This document shows, piece after piece, positions 11,212 to 22,100 of a stretch of DNA of 64,000 bases (its first letter is position 1; every line of letters starts with the position of its first letter). The notes under the pieces were generated by a model. That model ran no database searches, was not told where the DNA came from, and saw only the letters and a program-made list of their open reading frames with translations. Source of the stretch: Lathyrus oleraceus (lineage: Eukaryota > Streptophyta > Magnoliopsida > Fabales > Fabaceae); contig NC_066581.1 of the NCBI RefSeq assembly GCF_024323335.1, positions 298,862,536-298,926,535 of the forward strand, in the 5' to 3' direction. The position numbers and the translations under genes are program-made.

Positions 11212-11460
11212 ATAGATATTTGATAGAATCCATCTTAGAAGTCAATAAAGTGGTATGATTCAACATAGACTGTCTTAGTCGGCGAGCAGCCCAAGCCAAA
11301 GCGCAGCAAGCTTTCTCGAGCTGTGAGTATCTTGTTTCACAGTCGGTACCTTTTGCTAAGGCAGTGTATGACATGCTCTTTTCGACCAGACTCGTCATGT
11401 TGCCCCAGCACACCCTATTGAATTTTCTAACACGGTCAAATACATAGTTAGAGGTCTTCC
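11212..11460 (-). pseudogene. RNase H fragment, Ogre-like element
   Basis: The minus strand encodes ETRYSQLEKACCALAWAARR and then LRQSMLNHTTLL and KYLFEKPA, the usual RNase H sequence after the Ty3/gypsy reverse transcriptase. It breaks off right after KYLFEKPA, where a deletion joins it out of frame to the integrase. The expected rest of RNase H and the integrase N-terminus are absent. Confidence 0.85.
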
Positions 11461-11800
11461 TTCAACTGGTGGTATCAGAATTAGAGGTTCTTGGAGATGC
11501 TTCTTGATTTTGTCTCAGTAATTTGAAGATGGATTTGCAAGTAGCGGTCAAATGTGGAATGAATCGGGCAATGTAATTCAAGTGTCCCAAGAAACCTCTG
11601 ACTTCTTTCTTGTCTATTTCAGTACCCAGATTTACAATTTCAATTGATTCCTCATGCGGTTGTATGGTCTTTTCTTCTTGTAGTACCAGTCTGGCAAGTT
11701 CTCTAGGGACTTCACAATCTTCCTCACTTCCATCCTCGGCTTGGTAGATCGGATTTTCAAAGTCATAATGAACAGTAGCAGAGTCATTACCAACAGGATC
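11461..11800 (-). pseudogene. Protease/RT linker fused to RT thumb, palm deleted
   Basis: The minus strand reads PIYQAEDGSEEDCEVPRELA and LVLQEEKTIQPHEE, the acidic linker before Ogre reverse transcriptase. After a few residues it continues with KKEVRGFLGHLNYIARFIPH, the thumb/connection region. The palm with its YxDD catalytic motif is missing, so this copy makes no reverse transcriptase. The same linker occurs at 62150-62290 in another element. Confidence 0.8.
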
Positions 11801-12022
11801 CAGAGTGGATATGGATCGGCAAATTGTTACGTGAGTGTGTGCAAGAAAACATAGCTTGTTTGAAAAATGACAGGAAAGATAAAGAGCGCAATATTTGAAT
11901 GCAAAAAGTCCATTGATTTATCGAATATGAATATGCTTATGAAAATGACAAACCCTTAAAATTAGCTATTATGTCCCGGGTATAGACACAATGCTTTTGA
12001 AGCACTAAAATAACAATAACAA

Positions 12023-12592
12023 TTATTCCTGACTAAAGGAAATCGGGATAGTGTCTTCAGCCTTCCAATTGTCGAGTCTGTCACCAATTGTTGGGAAAAT
12101 CCGGCTATCCAAGTCATAATCGTTATCAGTGTCTTCCACAGCATTGACAGTCTCGCCCTGATTAGGCAGAGGAGCAGTGATGACATTAGGAGTCTCAGGC
12201 GGATCAGATTCAAATTCTCCAGCGTCGATCATATCCTGAATTTTGTTCTTCAACGACCAACAATTGTTTGTATCATGCCCGAGGCTATCGGAGTGATATG
12301 CACACCTGGCATTGGGATTATAACGAGGAGAAGTAGTGTTGGGTTTTGCAGGAGGGTCTCTGAGGGTAATTAAATTTTCTTTTAGCATACCCTGCAGTGG
12401 TTGTGCTAAAGTCATATTGATCTTCGTAAACTGTCTCCTTCCCGGGTTAATGTGCCTCACAGGTTTCTGGTCTTTCTTTTTCTCGAGCAAAAGAGCCTTC
12501 AGTTCCTCCTGCCCCTTGGATAAGTTCAAGATCATCTTCTGGAGTTGAGCATTCTGAGCATGGAGATCTTTGACAATTTGTTCGAGGTCCAT
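12023..12592 (-). pseudogene. Truncated Gag, Ogre-like element
   Basis: A 189-codon open frame starting MDLEQIVKDLHAQNAQLQKM, a coiled-coil N-terminus. It jumps to the C-terminal part of Ogre/Tat Gag, with LITLRDPPAKPN and a zinc-knuckle-like CAYHSDSLGHDTNNCWSLKN. The large capsid domain that normally lies between is absent, so this is an in-frame deletion form. The start codon follows a leader with a 32-bp T run (12737-12768, A-rich in the RNA). It may still be translated, but it lacks a capsid core. Confidence 0.85.
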
Positions 12593-12731
12593 TTTTCTGT
12601 TTGGAGGAAAACCGTGAGAACATTGATCCCTTTAGAGTACCTGTTATGCGATGTTATGTTATGCTATGCAATGTATGAAATGTTTTCAAGGACTTTTGGA
12701 ATTTAACTTTACGTAAACTAACAAAAAAAAG

Positions 12732-12736
<5 letters not shown>

Positions 12737-12768
<32 letters not shown>
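12737..12768. repeat. Poly-T run (32 bp)
   Basis: An uninterrupted T stretch in the leader between primer-binding site and gag, reading as poly-A in the element's RNA. A short ATGTTATG microsatellite follows at about 12825-12862. Confidence 0.95.
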
Positions 12769-12773
<5 letters not shown>

Positions 12774-13465
12774 ACAGAGCAAAGTTAAATCCCTAAGTCC
12801 TCAAAGTGGTTAGTACAATGCATGATGTTATGATGTTATGATGTTATGATGTTATAATGTTAAGTAAACAACAAGCACAAGCAAGTCATACAACCATCAT
12901 TCCTAGGTTTTAAGGCTTGCATGAGTTCCATAGGTAAGTACCCTCCCCACTGAAGTTTGGTTGGTTCAACTTGTCCTAGAATAGTAACCGGGTTCTAGAA
13001 GGATCTCCAATCATTGACCTTTCTTTAAGTCCACTTCAGTGCAACACCAAGTGGTTGACCAAAGCTTCCCTAAAGTCCAATCTCAAAGAGTGTAGTATCG
13101 AGTCTCAACCAACCCCAGTCGGAACCGAAGTCAGTTATCTCACTACTTTCTAATGGCCAGGATGAGTCAATTAGGGTTCTAAAGGTCTGGTTAATGCTTT
13201 AGTGACACCACGTGGAAGCCAAATTTTTCCTCAAGTAAACATGAGGAACATCAGGACATCCAAAGTGTCACATTAACCGTAGCCATCATTTTAACCATTC
13301 CAGTATACGCCGGATAGTCGCGATGATCTATTGCTACTTACCTAAGGTACACTAGATCCGGGTGTAGGATCTTTCACTCAAAAATACCCAAGCAATCCCT
13401 TAAAAGTAAATCAGACAATTTGGAATAAGTGATCTTATTTTTAAGGTAACCTCTTTTTAAAGTCT

Positions 13466-13483
13466 TCCCCAGCAGAGTCGCCA
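13466..13483 (-). promoter_or_regulatory. Primer-binding site, Ogre type
   Basis: On the minus strand TGGCGACTCTGCTGGGGA follows the 5' LTR after a 4-base spacer. The same 18 bases follow the LTR at 59657. Ogre elements are, as I recall, primed by tRNA-Arg, whose 3' end this would complement. It fixes the transcription direction as minus. Confidence 0.9.
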
Positions 13484-13487
13484 GTTC

Positions 13488-15497
13488 TGTCATACGGTGA
13501 ACTGACTTTAGGGTGTTTTGCTTTTTATCGCAATGTCGCGGATAGCAAGAGTCGCCACCGACTTTTCTTTTATCCAATAAGGAAAGGTGGAAAAGAACAG
13601 GAAAGACCTCAATAGATTTTGGGTTCGGGAGGTACATTATACAAAGGGAAGGTGTTAGCACCCTTTGTATCCATGGTTATCCATGGGCCTTAATTGCTGG
13701 ATCACTTATATTTTTGTCTGAAAAGTGTTCGTGAATTGTTTGAGAAATGTTTCGGAAAGAGAGTTAACTTTGTAATGATTCTCGTATGAATGTATACAAA
13801 GTATTTATCTCGTTTGATTTTGAAAACAGTTTAGAAAAATGTAACTTGGTAATGATTCTAGTATGAATGTATACCAAGTGGTGATTTTCTAGGATTTGCA
13901 AAGTGTGAGGGGTGGAAAATGTTTTAGGTTATGATCCAGCAATTGAGAGTTATACCTTCCTAAGGTCGTTATGAACGTTTCCTATCCTTATGAGGGTAAA
14001 ACTGTCCTTACTATTGAGAAGTAAGTAATTTTACCCTTTGGATGTTTAAGGGTCATCGTAGGGTCATCGATAGGTCATTGAAGGCAACAGTTGTAAAGAT
14101 ACCTTAGCATTCGAAGGGACGATCATCATTTAACCGTAGGCTACACCGAAGGGTCATCGAGGGACAAAATCGTATTTTCGAAGGCAACATCCGAGGGACC
14201 ATGATTTATTTTATGATGATTTAATCGAAGGGTCTTTGCTAAGTGTATCCCTACATTCGCGGGACATGACCGTAATACCGTAATATCGTAAGGCAAAAGA
14301 GAGGTCCAAGATCACATATTTAAAGGCCATATTGTAAAGTTAATTAGGTGATTATGATGAATCTCCACATTAAAATCAATACATTAAAAATAATACATTA
14401 AAATTAATACATTAAAATTAATTATTAAAATTAATTATTAAAATTAACACATTAAAATTAATTAAGCAATTTAGGGTGGATCTTCATAAGGGTATCCCAC
14501 AAATAAAGTGGAAGACCTAACGGCGGTCTTTTTTCTGGGACATATGAACCTTTGCAAAATTCAACAAACGGGTTAGCATACCAAATCAGGGTGCAATCGA
14601 GGATTACACCGCAAGAGAAGACACAGCAGCATGAATGTCAGGCAAAACAGTGCATAATTAATATAGAATAGATCAGGTTACGCATAGAACATAACAAATA
14701 TCAACGGCTGTCCCGTTCGCCGCTGCCTCGCCTAGCGAGGTCCTAGCGAATGCTCGCTACATGCTCGCTTAGCGATGTGCTAGCGAGCGGCTGCGGGTTT
14801 TGAGTTTCAGAACAGTACAATCTCAACATGCGGCAAGTCTTATGGTATTCAATTACAGAAATAATATGGTCAAACATTCAGGATAGGCTGGCATACTTAA
14901 ATTCACATGCAAAACCTCAAATATGTTTATGAATTCAATTATGATATCACATGCAAGTTAAGAACATAAAGCGATATCGCATGCAAATTAAGAAAATGAA
15001 GCGATAATAGTAATGCAAACCTGTTTGCAATCGAATTGCAACCTTGAGTTGGCGAGCCGGATTGAGTTGGACGGAGGTAGCTTTGCGGCCGCCGGCTTTT
15101 CCTTCAGAGTTTTCCGTCTATGAGCGCTAGGGTTTGCTTGCTAGGGTTCTCCTTTCGTCCCTTTTTTCCTTTTTTTTTTTACTGAAGTGCTGGTATTTAT
15201 AATGCTCTTTTTCATGACCTAATGGGCTCAGAATGAAGCCCGAAATTTTTTTGTTGTCTGTCAGCTTCGCTAGGCGAGCTGGTAGCGAATGTGTAGCGAA
15301 CGTTCGCTAGGCGAGCGTGTAGCGAACATAACGTTCGCTAGGCGAGCGTGTAGCGAACAGGCCAGTTTGGGCCATTTTCTGGATTGGGCCATTCGTGAGC
15401 TGGGCCTTCGTTCCTTTGAGATCAGTGTCATAAAAATGATTCGGAATGCCTTGAAAAATGTCTTGAAATATTAATGGGTAAATTTTGGGGTATGACA
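13488..15497 (-). repeat. 5' LTR of the Ogre-like element (2010 bp)
   Basis: Matches 4705-6716 end to end apart from about seven substitutions and two single-base gaps. It starts TGTCATACGG and ends TATGACA. The TATA-like box is on the minus strand at 15191-15204. Open frames inside it appear in both LTRs and are not genes. Confidence 0.94.
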
Positions 15498-15502
15498 CCA
15501 AT

Positions 15503-17290
15503 GATAAAAGACACAAGCATTTTACCTGGTTCACCGTTAACTAGGTTACCTCCAGTCTATCCACCTGAGTGGTTTTCCTTAGACAAGGACTTAATCTAAT
15601 AATCAACACTAACTACAAATGCAATGACAAACCGTCACTGATTCCTCAAGAGCCTGACCTACCCGGTCGCTTGAGAAGCCCCAACAATCATTGATTTCTT
15701 AAGATCCTGACCTACCCGGTCGCTTAAGAAGATTTTAAACTCAATGACTTTTTGTCAATGACTTCTCAAGAGCCTGACGAACCTGGTAATTTCATAAATA
15801 TAACCAACTGGGTTACAACAGTTTGTGTTTACAGAGTTTTCTTCTTGATACGCTAATATCACTCAGATGAAGATCATATGGTTACACTTAAAAGATATAC
15901 AATGAAAGTTCTAAGTGTTTCTCTATTTGTTGTATTGTGATGTTGTAGCTTCAACATCTGCTAAGATTCACATACATTCATACATGCTCTCTTTCTCCTT
16001 TCTACATTCTTCTCTCCAATCTTATGTTTCACACTAACTCCTTTATATTTTTTTTCAGTTGTATGCTTCATATTCTTCTTCCTCATAATATATAAAGATG
16101 AAAAGATCCATTTAAGGATATATCCGTTGGAGGGTAGAAAAGGAATTGACCTTTAAATTATCCGTTGTATGAAGGTCATTTCAAGCGCAGCAGTTGAGCG
16201 ATGCTTTGCAGTAGAGAGATGTTGATAATGTGATGTGAGAAGTTTATTTACTTTAAAAATAGATTTGCTTTTTGTACTTTTGTCACATCAAACAGTAATT
16301 ACATTTAATTCAAACTCATATAGCCAGAGGATTCTTATAAAAGTGGTTTAAAGCTTGAGTAGAGATCAAAATATGTCTTCATAAGGAAATCTCTTTTTGA
16401 ATGTATTTTCCTTGAGTATACGATTCGTCATAATCAAAGGTTTCATATAAAAGATGAAGTGAAGCTTGATCAAAGTCCAGAGCCTATATGATGTAGACTA
16501 CAAAGTCTATTCAGAGTGAGGCTTAAAAGTATTATAGTCCAGAGTGAATGTGAACAAGAAATGCATAAGCATTTGGTAGTTTGTTCAAATAAAATCCATT
16601 GACTGATAGATAATATTTCCTAAAATTACCAACTTCTAGTAAGAGGTTCTAATATAATTTGACGAAGCTTGAGTAGAGTTCTCAGAAGTTGTTTTCAGAA
16701 CTTGGTCATATTATAGATTCCTTGAAGTGTTGGGTTCTGAGACTAATACAAACTCGTAGTTAGAGCTTTATCAGAGTTTATATGGATGGTTTCTGTTCAT
16801 AAACGTTGACTTGATAACCTTCAAGCTTGACTTGATTTAAACACATATTTGTATTCTTCCTTTGTTCAATGTGTGTTTTCTCTTCAATATGCTTTCTGCT
16901 TTCTTTAGACTTTGTTTGCATTCAGATTGACTTCTTTACTGACATAACTTTCTTCAGAGTATGACTTTTATAATTTGATGTCGTCCAGACCTTGCTTCAT
17001 ACTTTTCTTTGATTAGAAGTTTGCTTTCCATTAGACTTTGCTATCTTCTAAGTTGAAAATCATAGTTGGCTTCTTCTGAGTCTTCAACTATCAGAGTTGA
17101 CTATAGACATAACATTTGAAGTTCCTCGATCAGAATCTACTTTAATCAACATTTTCTATTTCCATTTAGATTATGTTAGACTTTTGAGTTTCTGCACATT
17201 TAACAAAATAGTTAGTGCACAAAATTGTTATTCTGCACTTTGTTATCATCAAAATATAAAGGTATATAGATGTAGAACCAAACATGTTCT
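15503..17290. mobile_element. Copia-type LTR-like sequence split by the Ogre-like element
   Basis: Non-coding sequence with repeated phrases such as GAGCCTGACCTACCCGGTCG (15650-15790) and an end (GTTATCATCAAAATATAAAG) like that of the 2924-4448 insertion. The left part probably continues before 4700, since joining across the CCAAT duplication restores a natural-looking AT-rich phrase. No gag or pol is visible here. The class assignment is tentative. Confidence 0.45.
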
Positions 17291-18850
17291 TAAAACTTTT
17301 TCTCTTGATTTAGAGTTTGAACATCTGTGTCATGTCATTCCCATCTTCGAGAAAGGCATGTCGATGAATAATGAGGATGGCAAACTTCAGGAGGGAGTAT
17401 GACTACCATTTCTTACTTCAAAATCAGGAGGGAGAAGTTATATGTCCTCGGTGCCGATTGTAAGTTTGTGATCTTATGGCCTTTCACCGTGGCACAACAA
17501 TGTCAATGAAGACTGACTATAGTACGACAACTTAGTTGCCATGATAGGATGCCTTTCGTATAATGTTTTTAACTGATGGAAAGTATTGTAGGTTTTCTTT
17601 AATTATGAGTATCATATCGACCAACAATTGTGAGTTCTGTTGGTGTACTAGGTTATATATGTTATTTAGCAAGTCGGTGACTCCATGCACTCCAAGACTT
17701 GATTGCAATAACTGAAGGCTTGAAAGTATTTCTTATCTAGGTATAACAAGTTGTAAAGGAAGTCGATATGATGGTTCATCCTGACAAGATTGTTGTATAA
17801 GTATGAAGTACGAGAGAGCTTGGAATGCTCCTTGACCAACTCTTAAAGGAATATAAGTTTATTGCGTAAGGGCGAAGAAGATGCTGCAAGAATTGCACCG
17901 TCTTCCATCAGAGAATGGGGGGGTTCGTTGGCCGATTCAAGGGCTGTAGTAGCAATTTGTCGTTGGGTGGAAGATTAAGTGACATTGGATATCACCATGC
18001 TTGATTAGTTTGATAATAAATTTGTATGAGGAGGAGATTGAAGCTTCAAGAAAGGAAATCAATGATCAGGATCTTTGTTGAGAAACATTGATTTTTCGTC
18101 AACTAATGACATCACAATTCAGTTAAGATATATAAGGAGAAGATGAGGCAGTGTAATTGTATCTCACTGTGACGTATAAATACTTTCGATGTGACGGAAG
18201 TCATTAAGAGAATGAGAAAGTAATGTGAGGTTGAGAATGATTTTGAATACCTGATTTGACACACGCTTACTTTATACGCTAAGAGCGGTTAAAATCGTTC
18301 GCGCGTGATGTGACGTACTGTGTAGGTAACTGTTTTATTGAATTGGACGATGATTGATGCGTTGGATGACATAAATGTCTGTTTTGCTTTTGGTTAGAGT
18401 GAATGTTTACATGTTTCGTGCACATTTCAACTTGAAGTTCGCTTTTGGAACTTTTGCCATGCAATTTGCAAAACACTACTCCTTTCGCCCTTATTTATAA
18501 CCAAAAATCATCTAAATCGTTTGACCTTAAATATAACTAAATGTTAAAAAATCTTCGTATATTTAATGCATTTATTTCAAAAATATTTCAGGATTAATTA
18601 CTTAATATTATTAATGAAACACAATTTAATTAAAAATATATTAATAATTGTGTTATCTCTTTTACATGAAGTTAAGAAAATTAAATACACTTGACTTTCA
18701 TTATAAGTGAGAATTATTATTTTTATAATATATAAATAATTGAATTATTTTAATTTTTTATTATAAAGATAGCACATGCATCACAATATGTAATATTTTA
18801 GATTAACTATACAAATATAATCTTTTATTTCGATAATTAATTAATTTTAA
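17291..18850. other. Intergenic, no gene recognised
   Basis: Short random-looking frames only. From 18480 the sequence becomes AT-rich and starts with CTCCTTTCGCCCTTATTTAT, which recalls the end of Stowaway-like small DNA elements, but I found no matching right end. The last 250 bp are the likely promoter side of the FHA gene. Confidence 0.4.
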
Positions 18851-19048
18851 TTATCAACAAACCAGAAAAGAAAAATAAAGAGAAAGAGGGAAGTTTCCGA
18901 GGCTTCCGAGGCAAGGTGTAATAGACAGCGAAAAATAGGGTTCACACTCACTCACATTCACAGTTGACACTTCATAGTTCACTAACTTTCTCACCCAATA
19001 CAAAAAACTACTCCCGCGAATTCGGTACTTAGGGTTTCCAATTCCCGC

Positions 19049-19051
<3 letters not shown>

Positions 19052-19095
<44 letters not shown>
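19052..19095. repeat. (CT)n microsatellite in the 5' UTR of the FHA gene
   Basis: About 22 CT dinucleotides end 15 bases before the start codon at 19110. Pyrimidine-rich tracts are common in plant 5' leaders, and length variation here could affect expression. Confidence 0.9.
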
Positions 19096-19097
<2 letters not shown>

Positions 19098-19109
19098 CGT
19101 GACTGTGAT

Positions 19110-22100
19110 ATGGCGATGGAGGATGAAAAAGCCCGCGGAGGAACCCCGATATGCAACGGCAATTCTCCTAACAAGCAACAAAATCCACCGTCAATTTTGG
19201 GAGCTAAAGATCGCATTGTATCTGTTGCCTCCAATTTCGCTTCTCAACCTCTTCACAACTCCGATCCCAAGGTTTGGGGCGTTCTCACCGCCATCTCTAA
19301 CAATGCCCGTAAAAGGCATCAGGTAACTTCCATTTCCCTCAATTTCCCATTGCATTACTTCCTTTCCCTTTTTATCATTATTTCCTTACAAATCTTACCA
19401 CTCTCAGTCAATTAAAGTTGAAATTAGGTTACTTCAGTTCTGTATGATTAGGAAAATATGCATATTAGGTTCAATTTATGTTAATTGCATCTCTGTTATT
19501 TCACTTTCAGTAAATGACACACCGATGTTCAATATTATTAATTATTAATTTATTAACTACTCAATTTTCCCTACACTTGCGACCCCCCCGGTTATTACCA
19601 TGCACAATTGTGATTGATTCAGCTGAATATACGGTTAATTTAGTTAATGTTGAAAGTTGTGAAATTGTTGTTAACGGTGTAGTTGAATTGACCATAATTT
19701 TTAGGGTGAATTGAATTCCATTTGCTGAACTGAGTTATCCACATTTTTGCACCGTATTAACCAAGTTCCGCTTGTAGGAAAAAATTGGTGTTTGAATGTC
19801 ATTAAAGTTTATTAAATTATAAGGGTCATTGTTAACTTTGTTTACACTTTTATTTAAGAAACTGCCAATTAGTTTTCTGTTTTCAATTATTAGTACCAGA
19901 AACAGAATGAAAACAAGATGATTCTTTTGTACTTAAATAAGGAAAACATGTAATGAAAGCAGGAAGTTTTTTTACAAAGTTAGCAGGCCTGCAGATCGTT
20001 TTGTATTTGTGTTGTATATATCTATGAACTTCTATGGAAGAAAGTTATGTTGGGGTTTACTTGTCCTAGTTGTTTTTGCTATATGTGACTAATGAGGCAC
20101 TTTATTTCATTTTTTATTTTTTGGTTTAATGGTTTATTGTCTTTTCAATTTTCATAAGATTTAATTATTGTAATCAGGGAATCAATATCTTATTAACTGC
20201 TGATGAGCACTGCTTTGGACGGTTGGTAGAAAATGTGCGTTTCCAGATTGATTCAAATTCTGTTAGTGCAAATCATTGCAGAATATACAGGACCAAGGTT
20301 ACTAATGAAAATATGGAGAATACCACTTCAATATTCTTGAAAGATACGAGGTTGTGGCTTTGTTATAGAGCTTTGCTTTCCCTACTTTTCCTCTTACATA
20401 AGAGAGGATGAAAAGAGCTTTTTTTAATCTCCTTATATTCTAACTTTTGTAAAGCCTTGTTCAGCACAAATGGCACTTACCTTAACTGGGAGAAGTTGAA
20501 AAAGAATAGTGCTGCTGTCAAAGTCTGCCATGGTGATATTATTTCATTTTCTGCTCCTCCTCATAATGGTAATATTCTGATAGCTTTTATTTATTTTATT
20601 CCTATTAGTATGGTACCTTTTCTCACATTAGCTGTAGAATTTGTAGATTTTTCTATTTTACTTGTCAGTGATGTAGTTCAGATCACTACTTCCCCACTCC
20701 ATATATGTCCTCATTTAGCTTCCTTTAACTTCCTTTACTTCAAAAAGCATTACAAGTATGAAAAAATATTATTAAGATTTTTGAAATTTTGTATTTTGGT
20801 CAAGGAATTGCCATGTTATATTTGTGTCAGAAATTTTAATTGTATTGGTCATTTCACAGATTCTTCTAATACTTCTAGTTATGTTTAGCAATTTTGAAGT
20901 TTTACTTTTTGAACTTTTTTACTAATGCATAGATAGGAATATCCTAAAAGTTAGATCAATGATAACTTTTTATTATATCTACAAGGACTTGAGCTAACTT
21001 TAAAATATTCATTCTCTTGACTTAAGATATGTGTTTTTAAATTCATATATACACATTTGATGAGTTACTTTCAAGCCGCGTGTTATATTTTTTAAACTTT
21101 GCCATACTTTTTTCGTATCATATCTGTGCCCATTATAGATTTTGGCTACCATTTTGTTGCAAATTGGCATCGGAAAAGTTAACATTCTTTTATTTATTCA
21201 TCTATTCTCTCTTTTTATAATTTCATTGTTATTTGTAAGAATGAACAAAATATTGTTCTCTATATTCAGTTTTATTTGGTTTTTATCGTACTTCAATTTT
21301 TGGTTAATTTAATTTTGCTTCTGCATGTTATTTGTTTTCTAAAAATTGGGCAAGTACTGTATTTTTTAAGTAAACTGCTGATGATTTGCTTGTCAAGTAT
21401 TTGTTCCCTTCTGTGCGTAATATATTTTCAAGCAGTATGGTTACATTTTTTTTGGTCTAAATTATCTGTCTTATTTTGCAGAAGTTGCATTTGCTTTTGT
21501 ATATCGAGAGGTGCATCTTTCAAATCCAGTACCAGACAATGCAGTTGCTAAACGAAAAGCAGGTATATGTTATGTTGAAGAGCATAAATAAGTATTAAAA
21601 GTAATCGTCCTTGCATTTGAATTAAAATAAAATCATCCCTTCATTTTACTCTGGTGTATACTTGTGAGTCAAATTCAAGTTTCCTATACACTGGAAAGCT
21701 AATTTTGCAATTTATGTCATATACTGATTATTACAATTGTTCTGTGGGAAGAATTGTGAAGAGAACATAAAAACAGTGACAAAAGTTAAAATTAAATGCT
21801 ATTCTCATTGAGTAATGTATAATCTGATACAACTGTTAGCTATTTATAGATAGCTAAGGAAACCTTAGAGAGTACAAACTTCAATAATCAACAATTAACA
21901 GAATAACTACCCAGCACCTTAACTAACTCAACAGAATTAGTTAAGGGTTACAACTTACACAAGCGTACCTCTGATATTGATAATCATGATATACAGTATA
22001 TTTATACTGATATTTGCTTTTATTTCATTTTATTATGGTTTTTCCTCATTGCTTCTTTTTTCTTGAATGTGTAGAGGATTTTGTATCTGAAAACAAGAGA

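Larger units (their letters stand above)
4700..15502 (-). mobile_element. Ogre-like Ty3/gypsy LTR retrotransposon, internally deleted
   Basis: Two near-identical LTRs (4705-6716 and 13488-15497) flank a 6.8-kb interior. They are bounded by a perfect 5-bp target duplication CCAAT (4700-4704 and 15498-15502). Transcription direction is minus: primer-binding site at 13466-13483, then gag, reverse-transcriptase debris, RNase H, integrase, and a long 3' UTR with tandem repeats and hairpins. By eye the LTRs differ by seven substitutions and two single-base indels (about 0.35%), so insertion was recent. The coding region lacks the reverse-transcriptase palm and half of the integrase, so the element must have moved in trans or been damaged just afterwards. 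Confidence 0.93.

Noticed and set aside
10767..11223. Plus-strand frames opposite the integrase
   Set aside because: Shadows of the minus-strand integrase frame.
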